Below are positions 17,473 to 24,856 of a stretch of 64,000 nt of DNA, piece by piece (positions within the stretch are counted from its first letter, which is position 1; each line of letters opens with the position of its first letter). A program made the translations under genes and the position numbers. Under the pieces are notes generated by a model. That model searched no databases and had not been told where the DNA came from. It worked only from the letters and a program-made list of their open reading frames with translations. The stretch is taken from the NCBI RefSeq assembly GCF_014696345.1, contig NZ_JACJPY010000001.1, positions 105,042 through 169,041 on the forward strand, in the 5' to 3' direction. Origin of the DNA: Pseudanabaena cinerea FACHB-1277 (GTDB lineage: Bacteria > Cyanobacteriota > Cyanobacteriia > Pseudanabaenales > Pseudanabaenaceae).

Positions 17473-18993
17473 TTATTGAGGTTTAAAGACATCAAGATGT
17501 TCTAACAGTGTGATTCCTTTTGCAGTTGTTTTCACATTGGAAAAAATATTAAAATCTTTGTGTTCTCCAAATGCACTGAACTTATCATTGTAGGTGGCAT
17601 AAACTATTGGATCTGTAAATTGACAACTACAATCTTTAAGCTTGCTTTCAAGATCATTTGCTCTAATAAAGTAAATAATCCAAGTAATCAAGTATCTGTT
17701 ATTCATTTCCTCTGACTTTAGTGTAACGAGAAATTCTTCAAGGTGGTCAACTATCAAATCTATATGCTTTAAGCCAAAAGGAGATTTTATAATAGATTCA
17801 ATAATAGCTAGGATTTTTGGGAATGATTTTGTCCTTAGTTCTGCGAGCATAAGTAACAGACTGATTGTCTTAACTAGAGATCTATTGTCTAGCTTTTTAA
17901 GCCGTATCTTATAGTTTTTAGTTACAATATCTGCCAAAAATCTATCTATAACTCCACAACCAGAATTGTTTTTGTCAATTTCTATAACAGACAAATATAC
18001 TTCTTTAAATCGTTTAAAATCATAGAATGCTTTGGGTTGTGGATTAGCACTATGGTACTCTGATACCCAGTTTCTAAAAAGACCGCTTGGCAGACGATAA
18101 ATTGTAGTTTTTCCATCGTTTAATTCAAGACGATAACTTTTTAAAGCTGCTTGAAGAGCTTTGATAACTGATCGTCCGCTAGACTCACTTTTAGCAAGAA
18201 TGCGATAATCATCCTTAAATCTGACTACAAGTACATCTTGATTTATTGATTTGGATAGCTCTCTGTCTACTCCTGATAGAACTATTTCAGAAATTATATC
18301 TGATACAACAGGTCCTATTGGAATGCCATTAGTACAACCATCATTAGCGCTTTGAAAAAGCTTGTCTAAGCGATTTCCAATGAAATTATAATCATTTCTA
18401 TTTTTTGCTTGTCTAATAATAGATTTTTCATGTAAAGCCCAAGGAATACTATGAGTATAAATTGATGGATAAAAGTTTTTTATATCTGTCTTAATAAGAT
18501 ATTTATATCGAAAAGCAATAGCCGCCACATCATTTTCAGCCATCTCAATAAACTCATAGATCATTCTTCCACTTCTAAGTTCACCAATTTCTCCGACCGT
18601 CTTATGATTTAGAGGAATAGGAAAACTATAAGAGCAAACCTGATTATCTTTATGGAAAAGACAATCTGTTACTTCACTCCAATTATCAGAAATTGTAAAC
18701 GCAATATCTGAATGAATTTTTGGATCGATTATTCCAAACGTTCTATCCGTCAGTTCAGTTTTTGGAAAGTGAACTTGTTGAAATTCAGAGATTTCTGGTT
18801 GAAATTTTGTCTTTTTATGAGTAAAATAAACTGTTCCAAAAGCTGGATACTTAGTTACTGTAAAACATGGTGGCAAGACATAGGATTCAGGGAAATAGCC
18901 TTTAGTCACTAACCATTCATATATATCTGATTTGGATAGTGACTTAGCAAGTTCACTTGTTTTTTGAAAGTGTTCTTTAGGACTGAGGGGCAT
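17473..18993 (-). CDS. Stand-alone reverse transcriptase, Abi/UG (defence-associated) type
   Basis: 506 residues. RT motifs are readable: motif A KTDIKNFYPSIY (catalytic Asp about residue 170), motif B NGIPIGPVVSDI (about 222-233), motif C VVRFKDDYRI (DD about 261-262, with FKDD instead of the usual YxDD), and motif D/E LNDGKTTIYRLP. There is no maturase/X or HNH domain, so it is not a group II intron protein. The retron NAXXH and VTG motifs were not seen. The roughly 200-residue helical C-terminus is typical of the Abi/UG class, several of which are antiphage systems. Coding DNA is A+T-rich relative to the core genes around it. It sits inside the gyrA-repeat-bounded block with TA genes, a typical defence setting. 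The exact class is not determined. Confidence 0.85.
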   Translation of the reverse strand: MPLSPKEHFQKTSELAKSLSKSDIYEWLVTKGYFPESYVLPPCFTVTKYPAFGTVYFTHKKTKFQPEISEFQQVHFPKTELTDRTFGIIDPKIHSDIAFTISDNWSEVTDCLFHKDNQVCSYSFPIPLNHKTVGEIGELRSGRMIYEFIEMAENDVAAIAFRYKYLIKTDIKNFYPSIYTHSIPWALHEKSIIRQAKNRNDYNFIGNRLDKLFQSANDGCTNGIPIGPVVSDIISEIVLSGVDRELSKSINQDVLVVRFKDDYRILAKSESSGRSVIKALQAALKSYRLELNDGKTTIYRLPSGLFRNWVSEYHSANPQPKAFYDFKRFKEVYLSVIEIDKNNSGCGVIDRFLADIVTKNYKIRLKKLDNRSLVKTISLLLMLAELRTKSFPKILAIIESIIKSPFGLKHIDLIVDHLEEFLVTLKSEEMNNRYLITWIIYFIRANDLESKLKDCSCQFTDPIVYATYNDKFSAFGEHKDFNIFSNVKTTAKGITLLEHLDVFKPQ

Positions 18994-19106
18994 ATTACCT
19001 CAAATAAATCTATCAATAACTAGGCGAACTAAGCAGCCACACTAATCATACTTTTTCGCTAAGACTAGCAACAGCTTACGAAAAATTTCATAGTTAAAGC
19101 TATCTC

Positions 19107-19312
19107 CCCCATGACATATTTTTAAAGCGATCGCGACATTTCGCCGCGCAGGTCTGTGGGGATAATCCGATCTTCTAAGATTTCAGTCATATGCTAATCA
19201 AATTCTCCTTGCATGGCTTGGTAACGCTTGACCAATTGGCGATCGGCAGTTATTACTAAGTGTCTTACTATTATAAGGCTTTGCGGGTTTGCTGAGGATG
19301 ACAAGACTTGAT
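19107..19312. repeat. Junction 2: spacer repeat plus 185-bp gyrA-start copy
   Basis: A 27-base stretch (19107-19133, starting CCCCATGACATATTTTT) runs into a 185-bp copy (19128-19312) of the gyrA start and upstream region, nearly identical to 15775-15959. The same spacer occurs at 22265 and 23086. The gyrA reading frame here encodes only about 21 residues and is cut off upstream of the spacer, so it is not functional. It could still carry the gyrA promoter, which would then point back into the reverse-transcriptase block. Confidence 0.92.
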
Positions 19313-19457
19313 CTTGATGCTGTTGCTGGTGCGATCGCTAAGGTGACTGTTAATTTATGAGCAGATTCAGTCTAAACTTCAAAGTTAGCGTTTAGAGGGA
19401 TTTAGGTTATACTGGGAGCGATGATTAGTAAGGTTTGTAATCATTGGAGGACTTAAG

Positions 19458-19694
19458 ATGCTTGCTGATAAAACTTTGTGGGTTTCACCTGAAGCATTTC
19501 GGAACAGGTTAAAGAATTACCCTAATTGGGAAAAGTCTTCTCAGTCTATTTTAGCTGTGAAGTTTTTAGAAAAAAGAAGACAAAGACTGGCTCAAATGTC
19601 TGAAGTGGATATCCAAAATGCGGAGATTGCTTTTGAGCGCTTTAAGGTAAGCATTAATAGCGATCGCCCTGATGATGCAAAGCTTTATCTATGA
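19458..19694 (+). CDS. Probable antitoxin paired with PIN toxin
   Basis: 78 residues, mostly helical and charged (SPEAFRNRLKNYPNWEKSSQ, then EKRRQRLAQMSEVDIQNAE). It is not a family I can name. The 4-base overlap (ATGA) with the PIN-domain gene and its small size make an antitoxin role likely. A purine-rich AGGA lies upstream of the ATG. Confidence 0.7.
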   Translation: MLADKTLWVSPEAFRNRLKNYPNWEKSSQSILAVKFLEKRRQRLAQMSEVDIQNAEIAFERFKVSINSDRPDDAKLYL

Positions 19695-20161
19695 TCGTCT
19701 TTCTAGATTCTGGTGTGATTGGATTACTTTCCAATCCTAATAAGCGCGATCAAGTTCTTGCCTGTGAAAATTGGCTGTATGGTTTGTTGGCTAAGGGTGT
19801 CTATGTTGTCAGTTCAGATATTTGCGATTATGAGGTAAGACGCAATCTGGTACTTGAGTCGATGCGTTTTGAGAAGCGATCGCAACCATTAGCAGCTTTA
19901 GATGAGTTGCATGAGTTTGTTGAATTTTTGCCAATTACGCCACAGGTTTTGCTTGCTGCTTCTGATATTTGGGCAAAGTCGCGTTTACAGGGGCAAGCGA
20001 TGGCAAATGTTATGAGTGTTGATGTTGATGCGATTATTTGCGCTCATTGGGAGTTGTTGAAGGAAGAGTTTCCTAGTCGTTATGTGGTGGTGGCTACGAC
20101 TAATGTTCGGCATTTATCGCGCTTTACAGAAGCATTTGAGTGGGAGTCCATACAGTTATAA
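19691..20161 (+). CDS. PIN-domain toxin (VapC-like)
   Basis: 156 residues. The acidic PIN residues are placed as expected: Asp in VFLDSGVIG, Glu in SSDICDYEVRRNL, Asp in SVDVDAIICAHW, and the late TTNVRHLSRF. PIN toxins are ribonucleases, mostly cutting tRNA or rRNA. The gene is coupled to the small ORF before it. The gap 19313-19457 upstream holds only the promoter region. Confidence 0.85.
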   Translation: MIVFLDSGVIGLLSNPNKRDQVLACENWLYGLLAKGVYVVSSDICDYEVRRNLVLESMRFEKRSQPLAALDELHEFVEFLPITPQVLLAASDIWAKSRLQGQAMANVMSVDVDAIICAHWELLKEEFPSRYVVVATTNVRHLSRFTEAFEWESIQL

Positions 20162-20215
20162 AAGTGTTAAATGAGTTATTTGCTAAGAGTGTTAGCAATA
20201 ACTCTAATCATTCTT

Positions 20216-20276
20216 TCCAGAGTCGCTCATCTACTCGTTCAAAGAGATCGGAGATGCCACTTTTACCCATAGTGTC
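20216..20276 (-). pseudogene. 3' fragment of ribbon-helix-helix antitoxin
   Basis: Read on the minus strand it encodes MGKSGISDLFERVDERL and a few more residues, matching the tail MGKSGIYNLSERVDELL of the intact antitoxin at 17237-17449. The start of the gene is absent. It shares its flank (CTCTAATCATTCTTTC) with the fragment at 20897, and the two enclose hicAB. Confidence 0.7.
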
Positions 20277-20327
20277 CTACCTATCATGAAACTTTGCGGA
20301 TTTGCAAAGAGTATTGAGTATGCAGTA

Positions 20328-20555
20328 CTAAGCCAATAAATCAATTAACTGCTCTTTTGTGAGATCGGCATCTCGCAAGATTTTGAGAAGCAAGCCCTTA
20401 CCGAGAGTTTTACCTGAATGAACAGGAATTGTAACGACTCTCCCATCTTCATGCTTCATTCTCACATGACTACCCTTTTGCCTCACGCTTTCAAAGCCTA
20501 TTTTTGTCAAGGCAGCAATCAGTTCCTTGCTGGCGAGATCTGGTAATTTTGCCAT
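20328..20555 (-). CDS. hicA: HicA mRNA interferase toxin
   Basis: 75 residues with the double-stranded-RNA-binding-like HicA fold: LIAALTKIGFESVRQKGSHVRMKHEDGR, with the catalytic His in GSHVRM, and VPVHSGKTLGKGLLLKILRDADL. It cleaves mRNA. It starts directly after the hicB stop codon, so the two are translated together. Confidence 0.94.
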   Translation of the reverse strand: MAKLPDLASKELIAALTKIGFESVRQKGSHVRMKHEDGRVVTIPVHSGKTLGKGLLLKILRDADLTKEQLIDLLA

Positions 20556-20768
20556 TTAGACCACCAGCTTCTGAACTCCAATGAATTCAGTAAAAGTTTC
20601 TTCCGCAAGTTCTTCAAGACACATTTCAATGACTTCTCGCATATTTAGCATTAGCTCGTCAATGGTGTCGCCTTGGCTATAACAAGCACGAAGTTGTGGC
20701 ACTTCACCAATGTATATGCCATCTTCATCTCTTTCGATGACTACATAAAACTCTTTACCTTTCATCAT
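20556..20768 (-). CDS. hicB: HicB antitoxin
   Basis: 70 residues (or 69 from the second Met). Same protein as the orphan HicB at 16965 except for Ala in place of Thr in CLEELAEET. Neutralises HicA and probably regulates the operon. Here the antitoxin precedes the toxin. The ORF pair is complete, unlike the other copy. Confidence 0.92.
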   Translation of the reverse strand: MMKGKEFYVVIERDEDGIYIGEVPQLRACYSQGDTIDELMLNMREVIEMCLEELAEETFTEFIGVQKLVV

Positions 20769-20896
20769 TTTATTCCTCTATTTTGTATATTAGTAATTGC
20801 AACTTTTAAGCAAAACCTTATTTTAGTTAGCTATTTTTTATTCATATTCAACTATTGGGTTTGATTAGTTTCATTTATTTGCCGAAGTGTCTTGCG

Positions 20897-20955
20897 ATCA
20901 CTCTAATCATTCTTTCTAGAGTAGTGAACTACTCTTTCAGGAAGATCGAAGATAC
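20897..20955 (-). pseudogene. Second 3' fragment of ribbon-helix-helix antitoxin
   Basis: The minus strand encodes GIFDLPERVVHYS, a degraded version of the antitoxin tail seen at 17237 and 20216. Its position beyond hicB is the same as that of the intact antitoxin beyond the orphan hicB, so the two blocks share an ancestral order. Confidence 0.6.
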
Positions 20956-20990
20956 CGCGTAAGAATTCTCCAAATGAAGATCTAAGGAAA

Positions 20991-22076
20991 TCAATTTGAT
21001 TTAGGGATTTTTAATGTTAACTGTATTGGTTCACTACCAAAAGTTTTAGCCATAGCTTGCTTTAATTCACTAATATTTTCACATGATTTAGCCATTCCAA
21101 TTACTTGCCAAATATGCTGAACTAGTTTTTGTAACCCATACTGACTTGATAGCCATTGATGATAGTTGTTACCATGTCTTGGTTTTGGTGCATTTTCTCT
21201 CAGCCACTGAGCGACATCAGGCTCTAAGTACTCATAAATTAGCTCCATGACTAGTTTTCCCCAATATTTTGGACGTTTATGAATACTTTTACTCCAACCA
21301 GTAAGACGACCAAACTCCATCCATAATTCATCAGGAAAAGTTTTTTCCCATTTTCTCATTTCTTCTTCAAGATAAGCTTTTAGCTTGACCTCTAGAGCAT
21401 TTTTTTCTCTAACTTCCTGATATCCAGTAGCTTCGTCAATTAGTGCGTCTAGACCAACTTTAGCTACTGAGGCAAGAAACATACTAGCTCTTATAGCTAT
21501 TTCCTTTTGCTTCTCAGTCATTTCTGGATAATCAGCATCTTCTGGTCTATGATAATTAGCCTCTAAAGCAGTAACAAAAGCTCTACAAATATCTATAAAA
21601 ACATCAGCAGGCATTCCTTTAGCTGTATTTCCGAGTCGTTCTGTGTCAATAGATCTAAATGCAATAAATTGACTAGTTACAAAATCAAAGTCTAGAAAAG
21701 GCTTTAGAGATCTTACTCCAATAGTTCTTTCCAGATCTCCTGCTCCTTTAACACTTGTTAGCATTTCATTGGCTGTCATTCTTCCAATCACTCTTACTCC
21801 ATTATCCAAGACATAACAAGATATTGGGTTGCCAAATAGATCTAAAGAACCAGAGTAAGCGGCAATAGGAAGAAGCTGAGATTCATCAGATTCTTTGTTC
21901 AATGAATGTTCGTCATTTTCGTTAACTTCTATGTTTTTATCCCATCTTGCTCTGGCGGCTTTACGTGCAATTTCTGTTCTTTCTTCCGCAGATAATTTTT
22001 TAGCTCTGGCTTCACCTCCTTTAGATGCGCCCAATTCACTGAGTCTCTTAGCGTACTCTCTTGTCTTGTCTACCAT
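20991..22076 (-). CDS. P63C domain protein (phage-associated)
   Basis: 361 residues from the ATG at 22076. The first 50 residues are helical and basic, with GASKGGEARAKKLSAEERTE then ARKAARARW, a motif common before P63C domains. The P63C domain spans about residues 140-290: MTEKQKEIAIRASMFLASVAKVGLDALIDEATGYQ and WEKTFPDELWMEFGRLTGW. P63C proteins occur in phages and mobile DNA and have no settled function. The extension to 22118 starts with an unsupported leader and is not used. A+T-rich like the reverse-transcriptase gene. Confidence 0.85.
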   Translation of the reverse strand: MVDKTREYAKRLSELGASKGGEARAKKLSAEERTEIARKAARARWDKNIEVNENDEHSLNKESDESQLLPIAAYSGSLDLFGNPISCYVLDNGVRVIGRMTANEMLTSVKGAGDLERTIGVRSLKPFLDFDFVTSQFIAFRSIDTERLGNTAKGMPADVFIDICRAFVTALEANYHRPEDADYPEMTEKQKEIAIRASMFLASVAKVGLDALIDEATGYQEVREKNALEVKLKAYLEEEMRKWEKTFPDELWMEFGRLTGWSKSIHKRPKYWGKLVMELIYEYLEPDVAQWLRENAPKPRHGNNYHQWLSSQYGLQKLVQHIWQVIGMAKSCENISELKQAMAKTFGSEPIQLTLKIPKSN

Positions 22077-22264
22077 GATGTTCAAAATTAGTGTATTATG
22101 CTTGCTAATATGATACATGCACGGGCAAGCATAGTCAACTAAATATTATTACAACTCGAAAATCCATATGATAAATGCAATCTATTCTTTTGAATTATTC
22201 ATATCTATTCTGATAATCACTAACAAATTGCGAGAAATTTTACATTTACAGTTAACAAGATCGC

Positions 22265-22310
22265 CCCCATGACATATTTTTAAAGCGATCGCATCGCCTT
22301 GCATTGCTTG
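22265..22310. repeat. Junction 3: spacer repeat with eroded gyrA-upstream piece
   Basis: The spacer (CCCCATGACATATTTTT through GCGATCGC) is the same as at 19107. It is followed by CGCCTTGCATTGCTTG, which resembles the CTCCTTGCATGGCTTG upstream of gyrA; the gyrA codons are deleted. It separates the P63C gene from the FitAB pair. Confidence 0.75.
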
Positions 22311-22366
22311 CTTTACTAATCCAAGTTAAACCATGCTATCATTGATATCACTAATTGATTGCAAAG

Positions 22367-22627
22367 ATGGCTAATATTACGATCAGAAATTTAGATGATG
22401 CGCTCAAAGCAAAACTGCGGATTAGAGCAGCGCGGTTAGGGCGCTCTATGGAAGAAGAAGTGCGGGTGATTCTCAAGAATGTTCTTGCCCAAGAAGATAA
22501 TCCCCAGAGTCTTGGTGAATCTATTCATCAGCGCTTTGCAAATTTAGGTGGATTTGATTTGCCTTCAATTGAGAGAGAACCGATTCGCGATCCCAACTTA
22601 TTCGAGCCATTATTTGAGGATTCATGA
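22367..22627 (+). CDS. FitA/VapB-type antitoxin (Arc-like)
   Basis: 86 residues: MANITIRNLDDALKAKLRIRAARLGRSMEEEVRVIL is a classic FitA ribbon-helix-helix, and the tail (DLPSIEREPIRDPNLFEPLFED) should cover the PIN active site. The ATG at 22367 is the normal family start. It overlaps the toxin gene by 4 bases. Confidence 0.92.
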   Translation: MANITIRNLDDALKAKLRIRAARLGRSMEEEVRVILKNVLAQEDNPQSLGESIHQRFANLGGFDLPSIEREPIRDPNLFEPLFEDS

Positions 22628-23043
22628 TTATTCTCGATACCAATGTGCTTTCCGAGTTTATGAGAGCAGTTCCCAATCCTACAGTTATGGATTGGATCGC
22701 GCAGCAAATTTCATCAGAAGTCCTTGTCACCACAATTACACAGGCGGAGATGTATTACGGATTGGCTCTATTGCCCATGGGAAAACGCCGTAGTGATATG
22801 GAGAGAGCAGTGCAGCAAATGTTTGAGCAGGATTTTTTAGAACGGATTTTGAGTTTTGATAGTGCAGCAGCTCTGGAATATGCAAAGTTAGCTTCATTGC
22901 GGCGACAGATTGGTAAACCGATCGCCCAAGCTGATGCCCAAATAGCGGCGATCGCTCTTTCTAAAAATGCTGTACTAGCAACTCGTAATATTGCAGATTT
23001 TTGTGATTGTCATCTAACTCTGGTCAATCCTTGGGAATGTTAA
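22624..23043 (+). CDS. FitB/VapC-type PIN toxin
   Basis: 139 residues: MIILDTNVLSEFMR, ITQAEMYYGLALLP, IAQADAQIAAIA and LATRNIADF carry the conserved Asp and Glu residues of the FitB group. Predicted ribonuclease. The FitAB pair is the only complete content of the short block between junctions 3 and 4. Confidence 0.94.
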   Translation: MIILDTNVLSEFMRAVPNPTVMDWIAQQISSEVLVTTITQAEMYYGLALLPMGKRRSDMERAVQQMFEQDFLERILSFDSAAALEYAKLASLRRQIGKPIAQADAQIAAIALSKNAVLATRNIADFCDCHLTLVNPWEC

Positions 23044-23084
23044 AGATGACAATATGCAGTTGATTGATATGGAGATGCTATACC

Positions 23085-23233
23085 TCATGACATATTTTTA
23101 AAGCGATCGCGACATCTCGCCGCGCAGGTCTGTAGAGCTATCAAATTCTCCTTGCATGGCTTGGTAACGCCTGACCAATTGGCGATCGGCAATTATTACT
23201 AAGTGTCTACTATTAGAAGGCTTTGCGGGTTTG
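23085..23233. repeat. Junction 4: spacer plus deleted gyrA-start copy
   Basis: Spacer CATGACATATTTTTAAAGCGATCGCGAC followed by a copy of the gyrA start region lacking about 35 bases around the ATG and having several substitutions. It ends at GCTTTGCGGGTTTG, where it runs straight into a truncated antitoxin gene. Confidence 0.85.
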
Positions 23234-23427
23234 AGGAATCCGATCCTGAGCCTGAGTTGTTGGCTTTGGCGCTTGATGATGTGGCGGTGGCATTAGGTGA
23301 TGAAGGCGATCGCCAATGGGTGAAAGATTTTGGGGCAAGTGATAAAAGTCAAGCGGTGTATGAGTTAGCGGCTTGGTTAGATAGGTTGGGGCTAAAGCTA
23401 ACTGTGGATGTGCAGTATTTTGAATGA
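23234..23427 (+). pseudogene. 5'-truncated addiction-module antitoxin
   Basis: Encodes PEPELLALALDDVAVALG then GDEGDRQWVKDFG and a tail nearly the same as the intact antitoxin at 24198-24488. Its first half is missing and is replaced by the gyrA-derived repeat. The block therefore joined in the middle of an existing gene. Confidence 0.8.
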
Positions 23428-23430
23428 TGT

Positions 23431-23640
23431 CTAGATTGCGGTGAATCGTGCCTGTTTCATCGCCTTGGAGGTCGGGATAGGCAATTTTGAGATTGGGAAT
23501 GGTGGAACTGAGGATGTTGTGACTGCCGACATAGGCAAATTGACAAAGTATTTGCTATGTCCGCCTGTGAGTTTGAGGTGGAGGCGATCGCTGTAGCGTT
23601 TTTGGAGTTGGAAGAGTTTAGACATAGGTTTATTTTCTGG
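23431..23640 (-). pseudogene. Frameshifted gene fragment, family not recognised
   Basis: Minus-strand reading starts MSKLFQLQKRYSDRLHLKLTG, then continues in another frame as QFAYVGSHNILSSTIPNLK and AYPDLQGDETGTIHRNLDI. The second frame runs without stops and looks like real coding sequence, so at least one frameshift separates the two. I cannot name the protein. It ends where the truncated antitoxin on the other strand ends. Confidence 0.45.
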
Positions 23641-23662
23641 CTTTGCGTTTGCTGTCGAAGTT

Positions 23663-23986
23663 TCAATAGGTGGTGAGGATTTGCAGGGTTTGCAGGTCTG
23701 GTAAACAGATGACTTGCAAGCCTCTGAGGGTGTCGGTGAATTTGGCGTAGGGACTGGTTTTGAGTTGGCGATCGCTTAGTGTGTAGATGATCGCGCCATG
23801 CCGATCGCTGCGTTGTTGTCCGTAGGCGATGGCAACGCGGATCATGTCGTTGCTGATGGCGCGTTGTTGTTGGCGGCGTTGGAGGTGGTTGAGGTCTTTG
23901 GGTTTGCGGATGGGAGTTAGGGCGATCGCTTGATCGAGGATTTCATCGGTTGCGGCGATCTGTTGGATTTGTTTGTGGGTGTTCAT
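23663..23986 (-). CDS. Small hypothetical protein, possibly DUF4258-like
   Basis: 107 residues. The central part QRRQQQRAISNDMIRVAIAYGQQRSDRHGAIIYTLSDRQL resembles the (H/R)xxxRGI...I..A...G....R.GA..Y pattern of DUF4258 proteins, which are often toxin-like. No obvious partner: the gene before it in its direction of transcription is on the other strand. Confidence 0.55.
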   Translation of the reverse strand: MNTHKQIQQIAATDEILDQAIALTPIRKPKDLNHLQRRQQQRAISNDMIRVAIAYGQQRSDRHGAIIYTLSDRQLKTSPYAKFTDTLRGLQVICLPDLQTLQILTTY

Positions 23987-24094
23987 AACTAAGTTGAGTT
24001 CGATGTGCTTAACTTAGCGTTTGTAATTGTGGAAGTGAAGGACATTTGAGGGAAGATAATATCTGTCTTAAATGTCGTTATCTGTCCCATGTAA

Positions 24095-24223
24095 TATTTT
24101 GGACAGGTTGGAGCAAGGGTTATACTGTTGTTGTGCGGTGGTGATAAAAGCTCTCAGGAGCGTGACATTCAAACGGCTAAGTCTTATTGGAGGGACTATG
24201 CAAAGCGTCAAGGTCAAGGTTAA
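24095..24223 (+). pseudogene. C-terminal remnant of a HigB-like addiction-module killer
   Basis: After a stop at 24092, the frame encodes ILLLCGGDKSSQERDIQTA then KSYWRDYAKRQGQG and stop. The LLCGGDKSSQ.RDI...YW..Y end is the signature of the phage-Gp49-like killer family (TIGR02683 type). Two thirds of the toxin is missing. It overlaps the following antitoxin start by 26 bases, as in intact operons. Confidence 0.75.
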
Positions 24224-24488
24224 AACTCACGAAGATTTTTTAATTGAGTCTCTCAAAGATCCTGAAGAATCGGCGGCTTATGTGTCTGCTGTTTTGGAGG
24301 AGGAAAAACCTGAGCCTGAGTTGTTGCCTTTATGTTTAGGTCATGTTGCGGCGGCACTGGGTGGTGAAGGCGATCGCCAATGGGTAAAAGATTTTGGCAC
24401 AAGTGATAAGAGTCAAGTGGTGTATGAGTTGGCAGCTTGGTTGGATAGTTTGGGACTAAAATTGACTGTGACGGTTAAACCGAGTTAG
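24198..24488 (+). CDS. Addiction-module antidote protein, HTH degenerate
   Basis: 96 residues. The first half (THEDFLIESLKDPEESAAYVSAVLEE then PELLPLCLGHVAAALGG) matches the antidote family TIGR02684, partner of the killer remnant just before it. The usual helix-turn-helix (GLSRESLYKAL region) is replaced by DRQWVKDFGTSDKSQVVYELAAWL, though the end LGLKLTV is kept. It may have lost DNA binding. It is a second copy of the truncated gene at 23234. The ATG at 24198 follows GGAGG closely. Confidence 0.7.
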   Translation: MQSVKVKVKTHEDFLIESLKDPEESAAYVSAVLEEEKPEPELLPLCLGHVAAALGGEGDRQWVKDFGTSDKSQVVYELAAWLDSLGLKLTVTVKPS

Positions 24489-24535
24489 CTAAATTTCCTG
24501 TAAGATGTTTGTAGTATATTTTTCGGGTGATTCAC

Positions 24536-24778
24536 ATGGAAGCTGTTGCTGAAAATCTCTATACTGTCCAAAAAATTGAGGCAATTTTGCAAAGGTTGTC
24601 ACCTGAGAGGTTGCGGGTTGCGGCGGATTTTTTGGCTTATCTTGATGAAAGAGAAAGCAACGATGCAACGGAGGAGTTGTTGAGTATTCCTAATTTTTTG
24701 GAAGACTATCAAGAGGCGATGCAGGATATCGAAAATGGCGATGTTGTTCCTTTCAAGAGTATTCGCCGCCGAGTGTGA
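24536..24778 (+). CDS. Small antitoxin-like protein
   Basis: 80 residues: YTVQKIEAILQRLSPERLRVAADFLAYLDERE, then acidic NFLEDYQEAMQDIENGD and a basic end. This layout (L.P.....V.DF..YL) is seen in DUF2281/VapB-like antitoxins common in cyanobacteria. No toxin follows directly; the next gene is the helicase at 24857. Confidence 0.6.
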   Translation: MEAVAENLYTVQKIEAILQRLSPERLRVAADFLAYLDERESNDATEELLSIPNFLEDYQEAMQDIENGDVVPFKSIRRRV

Positions 24779-24856
24779 AAAGTCACTGAGTGAGGATATA
24801 AGCATTTTTTGTTATGATAAAAAACGTCTAGGATAGGAATCTGGGAAATTAGGTAA

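Noticed and set aside
17473..18993. Retron or group II intron reverse transcriptase
   Set aside because: No maturase or HNH domain, no intron RNA ends, and no retron NAXXH/VTG motifs were seen.
15775..19312. Composite transposon bounded by the two 185-bp repeats
   Set aside because: The repeats are gyrA coding and upstream sequence without transposase or terminal inverted repeats, so they cannot be insertion sequences.
19450..20165. Reading the PIN pair as part of a CRISPR or integrase locus
   Set aside because: The PIN protein has VapC-like acidic residues and is coupled to a small partner; no repeats, cas genes or recombinase motifs are present.
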